A stretch of 43,411 bases of DNA from Nostoc linckia FACHB-104 (lineage in GTDB: Bacteria > Cyanobacteriota > Cyanobacteriia > Cyanobacteriales > Nostocaceae): the NCBI RefSeq assembly GCF_014696615.1, contig NZ_JACJQJ010000072.1, positions 1 through 43,411 of the forward strand, read 5' to 3'. Under the pieces are notes generated by a model. The model searched no databases. It was given only the letters and a program-made list of their open reading frames with translations, and was not told the DNA's origin. A program made the translations under genes and the position numbers. Below, in pieces: positions 30,069 to 39,184 of the stretch; positions within the stretch are counted from its first letter, which is position 1; each line of letters begins with the position of its first letter.

Positions 30069-30884
30069 ATGGCACCGTTAACAGAAGCAAGCAGATTGGG
30101 AATTCGTCCGTTTGCGGATAGTGACAAAGTGGAATTGCGGTTTGTCAAAACAGCAGAAGAAGTACGGTCAGTTATTTGGTCTGCATATCGCCAAGTTTTA
30201 GGTAATGAGCATCTGTTTCAAAGTGAACGGCTATCTAGTGCAGAATCACTTTTGCAACAGGCGCAGATTTCTGTGCGGGATTTTGTGAGAGCGATCGCAC
30301 AATCCGAACTGTATCGCCAGAAATTCTTCTATTCCAACTCACAAGTGCGCTTCATTGAACTGAATTACAAGCATTTGCTTGGTCGTGCGCCTTATGATGA
30401 GTCAGAAATTGCCTACCACGTTGATATCTATAATTCTCAAGGTTACGAAGCCGAGATTAACTCCTACATAGATTCTGTAGAGTATCAACAAAACTTTGGC
30501 GATGCTATAGTGCCTTACTATCGGGGTTATCAAACTACAGTTGGACAAAAAACTGCTGGCTTTCCCCGATTCTTTCAGTTGTATCGAGGCTATGCAAATA
30601 GCGATCGCGCCCAAAACAAATCCAAAGGGCAATTAACTTGGGATTTAGCAAAAAATTTAGTATCCCCCATCTATCCTGCTGATGCTGGCTCCTTAACTGG
30701 CGTATCAACAGGAAATCGTGGTGGTAATACCTATCGGATTCGTACCACACAAGCTGCTTCTCCCAACTCACCACGCATTCGCCAAAGTATTACCGAAGTA
30801 GTTGTTCCATTCGATCAGTTATCGAATCGTTTACAACAACTCAATCGCCAAGGGCGCAAGGTAATTAGCATAGCTCTTTCTTAG
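30069..30884 (+). CDS. cpcH3: Phycobilisome rod linker, sulfur-free (first)
   Basis: 271 residues: a phycobilisome linker domain (about 15-175, with [33 protein letters not shown] and [16 protein letters not shown]) followed by a C-terminal CpcD-like domain ending in [24 protein letters not shown]. It joins phycocyanin hexamers in the rod. There is no Met beyond the start and no Cys. The symbol follows cpc2/cpc3 nomenclature; assignment of H versus I is by gene order. Confidence 0.88.
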   Translation: MAPLTEASRLGIRPFADSDKVELRFVKTAEEVRSVIWSAYRQVLGNEHLFQSERLSSAESLLQQAQISVRDFVRAIAQSELYRQKFFYSNSQVRFIELNYKHLLGRAPYDESEIAYHVDIYNSQGYEAEINSYIDSVEYQQNFGDAIVPYYRGYQTTVGQKTAGFPRFFQLYRGYANSDRAQNKSKGQLTWDLAKNLVSPIYPADAGSLTGVSTGNRGGNTYRIRTTQAASPNSPRIRQSITEVVVPFDQLSNRLQQLNRQGRKVISIALS

Positions 30885-31160
30885 TTCTGAGTGCTGAGTT
30901 CTGAGTGCGTAGAGGGTTTAGCATTGCTAAACCCCTACAAAAAATCTCTTTGTGTCAGAATTTTTGTGAATTAACTATGAGTTATGAGTAAGATTTCAGA
31001 ATTGGAAATGTTTCTCTTTTGTAGGCGTTATTCAAACTCACTTACTAATAATAAGAAACCATAACCAAAGTCTGAAAATCTTTATTTTTCAACTCAGAAC
31101 TCAGCACTCAGAACTCAGCACTATTTTCAACTCAAAACCCTTCTTTAAGGAGACTTTTAG

Positions 31161-32027
31161 ATGCCAATTACAACAGCTGCATCCAGACTTGGAACTTCTG
31201 CATTTAGTAACGCTGCTCCTATTGAATTACGTTCCAACGCCAGCAAAGCAGAAATTGCACAGGTGATTGCGGCTATTTATCGTCAGGTCTTAGGTAACGA
31301 TTATGTGTTGCAATCTGAACGTTTGAAGGGTTTGGAATCACTCCTGACTAACGGGAATATTACAGTTCAAGAATTTGTTAGGCAGTTAGCTAAATCAGAT
31401 CTATACAAATCCAAGTTTTTTTCTAACAACTTTCATAGCCGTGTGACAGAGCTAAATTTTAAACATTTGCTCGGTCGCGCTCCCTATGATGAATCTGAGA
31501 TTATCTATCATCTAGATTTATATCAAACCAAAGGCTATGAAGCTGACATTGATTCCTACATCGATTCAGCAGAGTACCAAACGAATTTTGGTGAAAATAT
31601 AGTGCCCTATTATCGGGGATTTAACAATCAACTAGGGCAAAAAACAGTAGGCTTTACCCGAATTTTTCAACTATATCGCGGTTATGCAAACAGCGATCGC
31701 TCTCAAATCTCCGGAGCATCAGCTCGTTTAGCTAGTGAATTAGCGAAAAATAGCGCATCAACGGTTATTGCTCCTGCTGGTAGTAACAATGGCTTTGCTT
31801 ATCGTGCTTCCATCAAAGGACAAACCCCCAGCACAGCATTTCAAGGTTCGCAAGCCTATGGTTCAGGACGGCTGTATCGTGTTGAAGTAGCCGGTATTTC
31901 TCAACCAGGTTATCCCAAGGTTCGCCGCATCAACAAAGCCGTAGTTATCCCCTACGAAGAACTATCCAATTATTTCCAACAAGTTCAACGTCGCAATGGC
32001 AAAATTGCCAGCGTTACACCGCTTTAG
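31161..32027 (+). CDS. cpcI3: Phycobilisome rod linker, sulfur-free (second)
   Basis: 288 residues, a paralogue of the preceding linker with the same two-domain layout ([50 protein letters not shown]-terminal CpcD-like domain with [21 protein letters not shown]). AAGGAG precedes the start. No internal Met and no Cys. It extends the rod with the other linker. Confidence 0.88.
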   Translation: MPITTAASRLGTSAFSNAAPIELRSNASKAEIAQVIAAIYRQVLGNDYVLQSERLKGLESLLTNGNITVQEFVRQLAKSDLYKSKFFSNNFHSRVTELNFKHLLGRAPYDESEIIYHLDLYQTKGYEADIDSYIDSAEYQTNFGENIVPYYRGFNNQLGQKTVGFTRIFQLYRGYANSDRSQISGASARLASELAKNSASTVIAPAGSNNGFAYRASIKGQTPSTAFQGSQAYGSGRLYRVEVAGISQPGYPKVRRINKAVVIPYEELSNYFQQVQRRNGKIASVTPL

Positions 32028-32178
32028 GGGTTGGGGATTGGGGACTGGGTATTAGGGATTGGGGACTGGAAGATAAGGGGAAATTACCAACATCAAACAC
32101 CAAACCCCAATTATCCATTACCAATGCCCAATGCCCCATACCCTTTTAACTATTGTTCTTGATTGTTAGGATATCAAC

Positions 32179-32391
32179 ATGGTTTATCAAAGTCGGAGTT
32201 TTCAAGTAGAAGTTTCGGGATTGCATCAAAATGAGGTAACAAATCAAAATAATTACCCGATTCGTGCTAGCGGTAGTGTGTTTATTACTGTGCCTTTTAG
32301 CAGATTTAATGAAGAACTTCAGCGGATTAATCGCTTGGGTGGCAAAATTGTCAATATTCAACCTTTAAATCTGCAAGTAGGCGAAAATTAA
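32179..32391 (+). CDS. cpcD3: Small rod-capping linker, sulfur-free
   Basis: 70 residues, a single CpcD domain (SRSFQVEVSGLHQNE ... VFITVPFSRFNEELQRINRLGGKIVNIQPL) that caps the distal end of phycocyanin rods. No internal Met and no Cys. It is the last gene of the operon; a terminator follows at 32433. Confidence 0.9.
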   Translation: MVYQSRSFQVEVSGLHQNEVTNQNNYPIRASGSVFITVPFSRFNEELQRINRLGGKIVNIQPLNLQVGEN

Positions 32392-32432
32392 GATTCAGTT
32401 GCATTAATTTCTAATTTCTCTTAAGTCACAAT

Positions 32433-32477
32433 TTAGCCCACACTTTATATTTAACAATTGAGTGTGGGCTAATTTTT
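32433..32477 (+). terminator. cpc3 operon terminator
   Basis: 12-bp stem TTAGCCCACACT / AGTGTGGGCTAA followed by a TTTTT tract, 42 bases after the cpcD3 stop. Confidence 0.8.
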
Positions 32478-32799
32478 AATGTTTATTTACTTCCTTCGCA
32501 AGAAAACATCCTCTTAATTCTGGATTAAAATAGATAATATTGTTTGAGAGTTTTGTACCTGCTTGATGGTAAGGGTTGTTAATCCAAAATTTAAAACCTA
32601 AAATAGTAGAAGCTATGCTAAACTAAATTTGCATAATTTAGTCACAAAAAATGTCTACCCTACAAATTTATAGACATTTTGGATATGCAGATTTAATGGG
32701 GTTTAGCTGAGAATAAAGTCAAACTATACTCACAAATGATTGAATTTCATACTATTTGTTTGGGTTGAATAGCACTTACTTAAGCAAAAGTTGCTGCTC

Positions 32800-32832
32800 A
32801 GCTCCCCGACTTTTTCAAAAAGTCGGGGAGCT
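32800..32832 (+). terminator. Long hairpin upstream of the nitroreductase gene
   Basis: 16-bp perfect stem AGCTCCCCGACTTTTT / AAAAAGTCGGGGAGCT with a one-base centre. It shares its core with the hairpin at 24957 and lies about 100 bases before a start codon, so it may be a dispersed palindrome and not a functional terminator. The rest of 32478-32929 shows nothing else. Confidence 0.45.
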
Positions 32833-32929
32833 AAAATCTCGCTAAATTAAAGGTAAAAGGTTCTGACTTTCCTCGTTTCACTTTTTCCCTTAACCGACAA
32901 GTATTGTAATAACACCAAACTCCCACACT

Positions 32930-33751
32930 ATGCCTAATTTTACCGAGTTGCTTCATCATCGTTATGGTGGTAGCCCAGTTAATGCGGAGTTACCTGTAAA
33001 TGACTTCATCAGTTCTCTGTTATCTCACCGTTCAATTCGGGCTTACTTACCGGATGCTTTACCCTCAGGAACCTTAGAAACCTTAGTAGCAGCGGCGCAG
33101 TCAGCAGCTACATCCTCAAATCTCCAAACATGGAGTGTGGTAGCGGTGGAAGATCCCAGTCGTAAAGAAAAGCTATCTCAACTAGCTAATAATCAAGCCC
33201 ATATTCGCCAAGCTCCTTTATTTCTGGTATGGTTAGCAGATTTAGCGAGGCTGGCGCATATCGCAGAAAGTCGGGGATTACCTCATGAAGGTTTAGATTA
33301 TCTCGAACTGTTTTTGATGGCGGCGATTGATGCAGCATTAGCGGCGCAAAATGCTGTAGTAGCGGCGGAGTCGTTAGGATTAGGAACTGTATATATTGGT
33401 GCGTTGCGTAACAAGCCCGAAGAAGTGGCGCAGGTTTTAGAGTTACCAAAACAAGTGTTTGCTGTTTTTGGTTTGTGTGTTGGTTATAGCGATCGCACTG
33501 TAGAAACAGCGATTAAACCACGCTTACCCCAAACAACTGTATTGCATCGCGAAACATACAAGCTAGCAGAAAAAGAAGAAGATATCGCTTCTTATAATCA
33601 AGCGATGGAAGCTTTTTACCAGTCTCAGAAGATGAATGTCCCTGGTGATTGGACAGAACATTCCGCTAAACGGGTGGCTTTTGCTCAGTCTTTATCCGGG
33701 CGCGATCGCTTGCGGGAAATTTTGAATAATTTGGGTTTTGAACTACGATAA
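32930..33751 (+). CDS. NfsA-like nitroreductase-family flavin oxidoreductase
   Basis: 273 residues. Nitroreductase fold with the FMN-binding HRSIRAYLPDALP near residue 33, AATSSNLQTWSVVAV, and DAALAAQNAVVAAESLGLGTVYIGALR, plus the C-terminal extension typical of NADPH-dependent NfsA/FRP proteins. It would reduce FMN or a nitro/quinone substrate with NAD(P)H. Between cpc3 and ssu genes it may supply reduced flavin to SsuD, besides SsuE. Met and Cys are few (three internal Met, one Cys) but not absent. Confidence 0.85.
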   Translation: MPNFTELLHHRYGGSPVNAELPVNDFISSLLSHRSIRAYLPDALPSGTLETLVAAAQSAATSSNLQTWSVVAVEDPSRKEKLSQLANNQAHIRQAPLFLVWLADLARLAHIAESRGLPHEGLDYLELFLMAAIDAALAAQNAVVAAESLGLGTVYIGALRNKPEEVAQVLELPKQVFAVFGLCVGYSDRTVETAIKPRLPQTTVLHRETYKLAEKEEDIASYNQAMEAFYQSQKMNVPGDWTEHSAKRVAFAQSLSGRDRLREILNNLGFELR

Positions 33752-34119
33752 TTTTTCCAGCTTGATTTGCTCAATCTATTTTGAGAATTAACCCTACTTT
33801 CAATGGTTAGAAAGTGGGGTTAATTGTTTATGTTTCCTCCTCTGCATCCTCTGCTCCCTTTGGCTACACAATGATGGAATAATTTATTGGTTGATATTCT
33901 CCAAATTATGTAGCTATTAACACATTTTGTAAGTTTTTTTGTTACAAGCTACTTGCCTTTTTGCCCCACCTATGTGAGACTACTAGAAATATACTACTAA
34001 AGTTCGACCAATTTACCGTAGTTTACTGATCAGGAATTATCAAAAATCAGGAAAATTACTAGTGTAAGTGTCTTCTAGGAAAGTTTTGAGATTACCGAAG
34101 CTTAAGGGAGGAAAAGCAA
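33752..34119. promoter_or_regulatory. Upstream region of the ssuB leader
   Basis: About 370 bases. Near 33997-34020 is TACTAAAGTTCGACCAATTTACCG-type sequence, the second copy of the motif seen upstream of the porin (about 21559-21582). A TTACCG also occurs just ahead of the leader ORF ribosome binding site. Confidence 0.45.
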
Positions 34120-34185
34120 TGTCACTCAAAATATGTTGTTGCAGTGCTAGTTAATGACATTCTTTTCAGATGTTTGCTGAGGTAA
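34120..34185 (+). CDS. Cys-Cys leader peptide upstream of ssuB
   Basis: A 21-codon ORF with a strong ribosome binding site (AAGGGAGG 34105-34112) begins MSLKICCAVL and has a third Cys before the stop; three Cys in 21 residues. It is followed at once by an inverted repeat GGTCTTCA (34188-34195) / TGAAGACC (34225-34232) and then by the ssuB start at 34341. Ribosome slowing at the Cys codons when cysteinyl-tRNA is scarce could alter folding of this leader and favour ssuB expression. The ORF and hairpin are seen; attenuation is inference. Confidence 0.5.
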   Translation, partial: CHSKYVVAVLVNDILFRCLLR

Positions 34186-34340
34186 TAGGTCTTCATACCG
34201 CAATCAGATGAGAAATATAGTTACTGAAGACCATATAAGTGTATTTTGCAGGTATTTTTTCTGACTACTATGCTTCTCTAGCCATCTAGAGAAAGTTAAT
34301 AAGTTGACTGATATGAGAAGAAAAAAAGGAGATTTGTGGA

Positions 34341-35144
34341 ATGACATATCCAGTAAGAGGGATGCATTTAAAACTACAAGGGCTAACCAAGTCATTTGGA
34401 ACAAAGACTGTTCTGCAGGATATTGATTTGGATATTCAGCCTGGGGAATTTGTCGCCATAGTTGGGCGCAGTGGTTGCGGTAAAAGTACAATGTTACGGC
34501 TAATTGCTGGATTAGATGCACCAACTGGCGGTGGTGTATTTTTAAATGATCAGCATTCCCATCATCGGATTAATCCAGATATCCGCATGATGTTTCAAGA
34601 TGCGCGATTATTACCTTGGCAACGAGTACTAGCAAATGTAGAGTTAGGTTTATTGGGTGCTAACTCAAAAGTTTATGCCAAGCAAACAGCTTTACAAGTT
34701 TTACGCGCTGTAGGATTAGAAGACAGAGCTAACGAATGGCCTTCTGTCCTTTCTGGAGGACAGCGCCAACGGGTAGCGTTAGCTAGAGCCTTAGCCAGTA
34801 ACCCAGCTTTATTGCTGCTAGATGAGCCTCTAGGTGCATTAGATGCGCTTACACGTATTGAAATGCAGCAATTAATAGAGCAGTTATGGCAAGAACAAGG
34901 ATTTACGGCATTACTAATTACTCACGATGTGGAAGAAGCTGTTGTAGTAGCAGACAGAGTTTTACTAATTGAAAACGGTCAGATTGGTTTAGATTTAGAG
35001 ATTAATTTGCCACGTCCACGAGTGAGAGGAGATGTTGCATTAGCTCAGACAGTCGAGAAAATTTTACAACGAGTGATGGGTCAGCCAGAGCGCGAACCAG
35101 GATTACCAGCAGATTCATTTATCTTCTCATCTACAACAGTGTAA
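34341..35144 (+). CDS. ssuB: Aliphatic sulfonate ABC transporter ATPase
   Basis: 267 residues; AAGGAG precedes the start. Walker [11 protein letters not shown]-loop FQDARLLPW, signature [15 protein letters not shown], Walker [14 protein letters not shown]-loop THD. The [12 protein letters not shown] segment is typical of SsuB/TauB. It powers import by SsuC with binding proteins SsuA. It is unusually far from ssuC (39185), with binding-protein, dioxygenase and methyltransferase genes in between. Confidence 0.93.
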   Translation: MTYPVRGMHLKLQGLTKSFGTKTVLQDIDLDIQPGEFVAIVGRSGCGKSTMLRLIAGLDAPTGGGVFLNDQHSHHRINPDIRMMFQDARLLPWQRVLANVELGLLGANSKVYAKQTALQVLRAVGLEDRANEWPSVLSGGQRQRVALARALASNPALLLLDEPLGALDALTRIEMQQLIEQLWQEQGFTALLITHDVEEAVVVADRVLLIENGQIGLDLEINLPRPRVRGDVALAQTVEKILQRVMGQPEREPGLPADSFIFSSTTV

Positions 35145-35390
35145 GAGATTTCCGCTTCATCTCATATCCGCCTACTGTGCAAAAATCGGAAAACTCTTTC
35201 TCCTTCAACTCCTACCTACTTGCAGTCTTAATGATCAGTCTGTAACCGAACAAGACATCATTACAATCCATATTCTGAGACTATCTTGAGTTCGTGGGTA
35301 TGATGACGATTTTTGATTGCTGTCAAGAAAATGTACCTGATGCTTTTCGTAGTAAATAGTTCAATGAAATCCACTACCCACTCTTTCGGT

Positions 35391-35498
35391 ATGGATCGGA
35401 CTACCTACAGTTCTAGTTCTAATTATCAGTACAACCATATTGAACCAAGTTTATTAGATATTTTGCCTCCGCCAGGGAAGTGTTGTGTATATCTCTAA
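35391..35498 (+). CDS. Short ORF ending PPPGKCCVYL, candidate Cys leader
   Basis: 35 codons from ATG 35391 (ATG 35364 in frame is an alternative). The end reads ILPPPGKCCVYL and stop: three prolines, which slow ribosomes, then tandem Cys codons TGT TGT at 35481-35486. These codons lie within AGTGTTGTGT (35479-35488), which pairs over all 10 bases with ACACAATACT (35514-35523). No good ribosome binding site. It is about 490 bases upstream of the second ssuA. It may be an attenuator leader; the alternative is chance. Confidence 0.4.
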   Translation: MDRTTYSSSSNYQYNHIEPSLLDILPPPGKCCVYL

Positions 35499-35985
35499 TT
35501 CTTCGCGGGCATAACACAATACTTCTCTTCCCTAACAACAGCCTGGAAATTGGTAATTACTGGTTGCCAGAATTTCAAATTTTGAAAATAGCTGATTGAT
35601 TGTTTCTTATCTTAATTAGCATTATCTTTACTAGAGCAAGACTAAATATTTGGATAAAGCTCCGAAGTCAATCAGCAAAAAAATAACTTACTACCTATTT
35701 CATAATCAATACAAGTTTCCACCACAGTAACCCTCTCATAAATCTATCTTAAGGTGGAATTATCCACCTTAATTCCTCAAATAAATATCAAGAATAAATA
35801 ATAACTATATTTTGATTTGGAAATTATTTTATTGATTACGCCGCACCCACGCTTAACAACATCCATGAAATTACCATTCACGAGCAAAAAAAATATATAT
35901 AACCGAAGTTCTTAAGACGTTAGGTTATGATTTCACGAAATTTTTAGCTTTTGTTACGATTTTTAAGGCGGAGGAAAGCCGATTA
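35499..35985. other. Intergenic region upstream of ssuA copy 2
   Basis: AT-rich, with a palindrome AAGGTGGAATTATCCACCTT (35751-35770, 9-bp arms). GGAGG at about 35971 precedes the ssuA start. No other gene recognised. Confidence 0.4.
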
Positions 35986-37110
35986 ATGCAAGGTCTAAAA
36001 CATAAATTTGAATCCTGGAAACGCGGAAATATTACTCGTCGTTCAGCATTATTTGCTCTTGGTTATAGCTTAGTTTTGTCTACAACACTATTTAGTTGCA
36101 GCACACCAGATAAAACTTCTCAAAAACAAGGTGATTCAGCTTCATCTAATACAGCTACTACAGCTAACACCACAAATACCGCTAGTAACTCTGGTAGCCA
36201 GAAAGTTATTAGAATTGTCCGTTCTAAACAACTCACTGCTTTAGCTGTTCTTGAAAAACAAGGTAAACTCGAAAAAAGATTAGCAGACTTAGGATACAAG
36301 TTAGAATGGCCTGAATTTGCAGCAGGGCCACAACAATTAGAAGCATTAAATGCCAATGGTTTAGATATTGCTTCCACAGCAGAATCACCCCCAGTATTTG
36401 CCCAAGCTGCAGGAACACCTTTAGTTTATTTAGCTGCAAATTCCTCTGATGGTCAAGCAGTTTCGCTTTTAGTTCCTAGCAAATCTAACATTAAAAGCGT
36501 TAAAGATTTAAAAGGGAAAAAAGTAGGCTTTCAAAAAGCATCTATTGGTCATTACCTGTTAGTTAGAGCTTTAGAAAAAGAAGGACTAAAGTTATCTGAT
36601 GTCCAGTCTGTTTTCCTGCCACCTCCAGATGCTAATGTGGCATTTAACCAAGGTAAGATAGATGCTTGGTTTATTTGGGAACCATTTGTTACGAGAAACG
36701 TGCAAAACAAAGTCGGTCGCGTGCTGACAGATGGCGGTAACGGTTTGCGTGATACCAACAATTTTTACTCTACAAACCGCAAATTTTATCAAGAAAATCC
36801 AGAAGTAATCAAAGCCTTTTTGGATGAACTACAAAAAGCTCAAATTTGGTCTAAACAAAATCCCAAAGAAATCGCAGAATTACTTGCACCAGTAACACAA
36901 TTGGATGTACCAACATTAGAAGCAATGCATAGTAAATACGATTTTTCGCTAGTACCAATCACCGATAAAATCATTACTAAGCAACAAGAAGTGGCTGACA
37001 AATGGTACTCTCTAGGACTGATACCGAAAAAGGTGAATGTCAAAGATGGGTTTTTAACACCTGAAGAGTACGCCAAAATTACGCCTCAAGATGTTTTGGC
37101 GAAGCAGTAG
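35986..37110 (+). CDS. ssuA: SsuA-type sulfonate-binding lipoprotein (copy 2), sulfur-poor
   Basis: 374 residues; start preceded by GGAGG. TRRSALFALGYSLVLSTTLFSC gives a signal with an RR pair and lipobox (Cys about 44). The binding domain parallels copy 1 (EFAAGPQQLEALNANGLDIASTAESPPVFAQAAG, DLKGKKVGFQKASIGHYLLVRALEK, AWFIWEPFV). Only one Met beyond the initiator (LEAMHSK) and only the lipid Cys. At many positions where copy 1 has Met, copy 2 does not, for example LLEAMNV versus LEALNANG. It is probably the form made under sulfur starvation. Confidence 0.9.
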   Translation: MQGLKHKFESWKRGNITRRSALFALGYSLVLSTTLFSCSTPDKTSQKQGDSASSNTATTANTTNTASNSGSQKVIRIVRSKQLTALAVLEKQGKLEKRLADLGYKLEWPEFAAGPQQLEALNANGLDIASTAESPPVFAQAAGTPLVYLAANSSDGQAVSLLVPSKSNIKSVKDLKGKKVGFQKASIGHYLLVRALEKEGLKLSDVQSVFLPPPDANVAFNQGKIDAWFIWEPFVTRNVQNKVGRVLTDGGNGLRDTNNFYSTNRKFYQENPEVIKAFLDELQKAQIWSKQNPKEIAELLAPVTQLDVPTLEAMHSKYDFSLVPITDKIITKQQEVADKWYSLGLIPKKVNVKDGFLTPEEYAKITPQDVLAKQ

Positions 37111-37219
37111 GTAGATGAGGGGGATGAGGGAGAGAAACAATTCAAAATTATCCCCTGTTCCCTCTCACAAACACCAATTACCCATCACCAATTACCAATT
37201 TTCAAAAGTCAAGAATACT

Positions 37220-38083
37220 ATGCCGACGCTAACGTTAACTGAAGTTAAAATCATCCCATTAGATGCACCTTTAGGTGCTGTGGTTACAGGATTAGATACT
37301 AGTCAAGCTGTTGCACCAGAAATTATTTTACAACTAAAGCAAGCATTGCGCGATCGCCATATTCTCATCTTCAAGAATCAACAGCTAACTGATGAGCAGT
37401 TTTTGAATTTTGCATTCTACTTTGGCTCTCTATTTGTACCACCGCAGGATATTCCTGTGCTGGCTTCGGAAACAGGCGCTACACCAGTAATTATTCCTGT
37501 TTCTAATGTTGATGGTGGTTATACAGGGACAGGTGAATTAGCTTTTCATGCAGATCATCATTGGACTCCCTACCCTTCTAGCGGTTCTCTACTCTATGCT
37601 TTAGAAGTTCCTTCTCAAGGCGGTGAGACTTCTTGGCTGAATTTGAATTTGGCTTATGAAACGTTAGATGAAGCTACCAAAAAGCGGATAGCAGATTTAC
37701 AGTTGATTACTTACAATCCATTTTTGCGAGACAGGAATGCACCTCGTTCCGATTATCGCCTTGATAAAAGTATTCCATTAATTAGCCCTGTCTATCCTCA
37801 TCCTTTGGTACGCACACATCCAGAGAGTGGAAAAAAGATTCTATACCTCGATTACGCCACAGAAGTAGAGGTAGTTGGCTTAGAACCACAAGCAGGAGCA
37901 GAATTAATTGCTCAATTGCGTCAGCATCTCAATCAGCCTCAATTTTATTATCAACACAAATGGTCTGTGGGTGACATTGTTTATTGGGATAACCAAGCTA
38001 CTTTACACCACAGAACACCATTTGACCCCAGCGAAAGACGGGTATTAAAGCGTGTAAGTTTAGCTGGAAGCCGTCCGTTTTAG
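37220..38083 (+). CDS. TauD/TfdA-family dioxygenase lacking Met and Cys
   Basis: 287 residues from ATG 37220; the upstream in-frame extension to 37115 is low-complexity spacer. Fe(II)/2-oxoglutarate dioxygenase with HxD in FHADHHW, distal His in ATLHHRTPF and 2-oxoglutarate Arg in DPSERRVLKRVSL. TauD-family enzymes oxidise taurine or alkyl sulfonates/sulfates, releasing sulfite or sulfate. It lies between the binding protein and permease genes of the ssu cluster, so an organosulfur substrate is likely. I find no Met after the initiator and no Cys, which is unusual for a 287-residue cytoplasmic enzyme. Confidence 0.9.
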   Translation: MPTLTLTEVKIIPLDAPLGAVVTGLDTSQAVAPEIILQLKQALRDRHILIFKNQQLTDEQFLNFAFYFGSLFVPPQDIPVLASETGATPVIIPVSNVDGGYTGTGELAFHADHHWTPYPSSGSLLYALEVPSQGGETSWLNLNLAYETLDEATKKRIADLQLITYNPFLRDRNAPRSDYRLDKSIPLISPVYPHPLVRTHPESGKKILYLDYATEVEVVGLEPQAGAELIAQLRQHLNQPQFYYQHKWSVGDIVYWDNQATLHHRTPFDPSERRVLKRVSLAGSRPF

Positions 38084-38323
38084 CTATTGAGATTGTGAGT
38101 GGATAACCGCAATATAGCAATCCCAAATGATGTGTGAAATATTATATATAAGCTTGTTGACTGTTAACCATTGACAGTCAACATTCAATAGCCAAAACTG
38201 ATATTTTTCACAACATAAATATGATTGCTATAGTTTTGATTGAATATATATCATTCTCAAAATTACTGTAGTTAATCACTCACCTACAAAACATATTTTT
38301 GATATTAATTAGGCGTTAAATAT
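38084..38323. mobile_element. MITE-like element, second copy
   Basis: TATAGCAATC (near 38114) and GATTGCTATA (near 38224-38232) bound about 120 bp. The interior is the reverse complement of the 10637-10765 element, sharing GTTGTGAAAAATATC and the TGTTGACTG.../AACAGTCAACA palindrome. The remaining bases up to 38323 hold no other feature. Confidence 0.55.
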
Positions 38324-39142
38324 ATGACAACAATTCCTGCTTATGATCCAACTTTATTTGAAGGTGCAGCTTGGTATTATGCTCGTTATAGACCCCAGTA
38401 TCCACCTGTATTATTTGATTTACTCACAGAGAAGTTTCAATTAGATGGTCAAGGAAGACTATTAGATTTGGGCTGTGGTGCAGGCTTAATTGCTATTCCT
38501 TTACGGGATAAGTTCAAAGAAGTTATAGGTTTAGATCCTGATGCAGATATGCTTTTGGAAGCTCAACGCCAAGCAGCAGAAGTAGGCGCAACAAATATAA
38601 GTTGGGTAAATGATAGAGCAGAAAATATTTCTCTGGCTGTCGGTAAATTTCAACTAGTAACAATTGGTAGAGCTTTTCACTGGATGCAGCGAGAATTAGT
38701 TATAGAACATATCTACAATTTACTTTCTAATAATGGTAGTCTAGCGATTATCAAAACTTATGAAGACCCTTGGAATAGTGAGCATCCGTGGAAACAAACT
38801 GCGATTTCAGTGGTGAAGCGCTGGTTAGGTGAAAAACGCCGCACAGGCCAAGGTGGTCAAGGAGAGTGGAAACCTTTGGCAGTTTCCCATGAAGAAATCA
38901 TCGAAAAATCGTCTTTTATTCGCCAAGCCAACTATGAAGTTAAATATGAGAAATCTTGGACAATTGACTCATATATTGGCTATCTATATTCCACAGCTTT
39001 TTGTTTACCATCTTTCTTTGGAAGTAGAGAAAATCGGCAAAAATTTGAAGACGACCTCAGAGAATCTCTACTACAAATAGAGCCTTCCGGTAAATTTACA
39101 GAAGAACTTCCTATTACTGTAATAGCTGCTTGGAAAAGTTAA
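38324..39142 (+). CDS. SAM-dependent class I methyltransferase
   Basis: 272 residues; SAM motif LLDLGCGAGLIAIPL near residue 45, acidic loop VIGLDPDADML, then TIGRAFHWMQRE (motif IV region) typical of the UbiE/Methyltransf_11 group. The substrate is unknown. It is in the ssu cluster between tauD-like and ssuC. It is not Met/Cys-depleted. Confidence 0.85.
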   Translation: MTTIPAYDPTLFEGAAWYYARYRPQYPPVLFDLLTEKFQLDGQGRLLDLGCGAGLIAIPLRDKFKEVIGLDPDADMLLEAQRQAAEVGATNISWVNDRAENISLAVGKFQLVTIGRAFHWMQRELVIEHIYNLLSNNGSLAIIKTYEDPWNSEHPWKQTAISVVKRWLGEKRRTGQGGQGEWKPLAVSHEEIIEKSSFIRQANYEVKYEKSWTIDSYIGYLYSTAFCLPSFFGSRENRQKFEDDLRESLLQIEPSGKFTEELPITVIAAWKS

Positions 39143-39184
39143 TCCAGCAGTATGTAAACAATTATTTACTCATAGATAATTTTC

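Noticed and set aside
34204-34524. 106-residue minus-strand ORF overlapping ssuB
   Set aside because: Antisense shadow of a clear ABC ATPase gene.
37115-37219. 35-residue N-terminal extension of the TauD-like protein
   Set aside because: Encoded by spacer repeats ('ccaattaccc' type) and absent from the usual family start; ATG 37220 is preferred.
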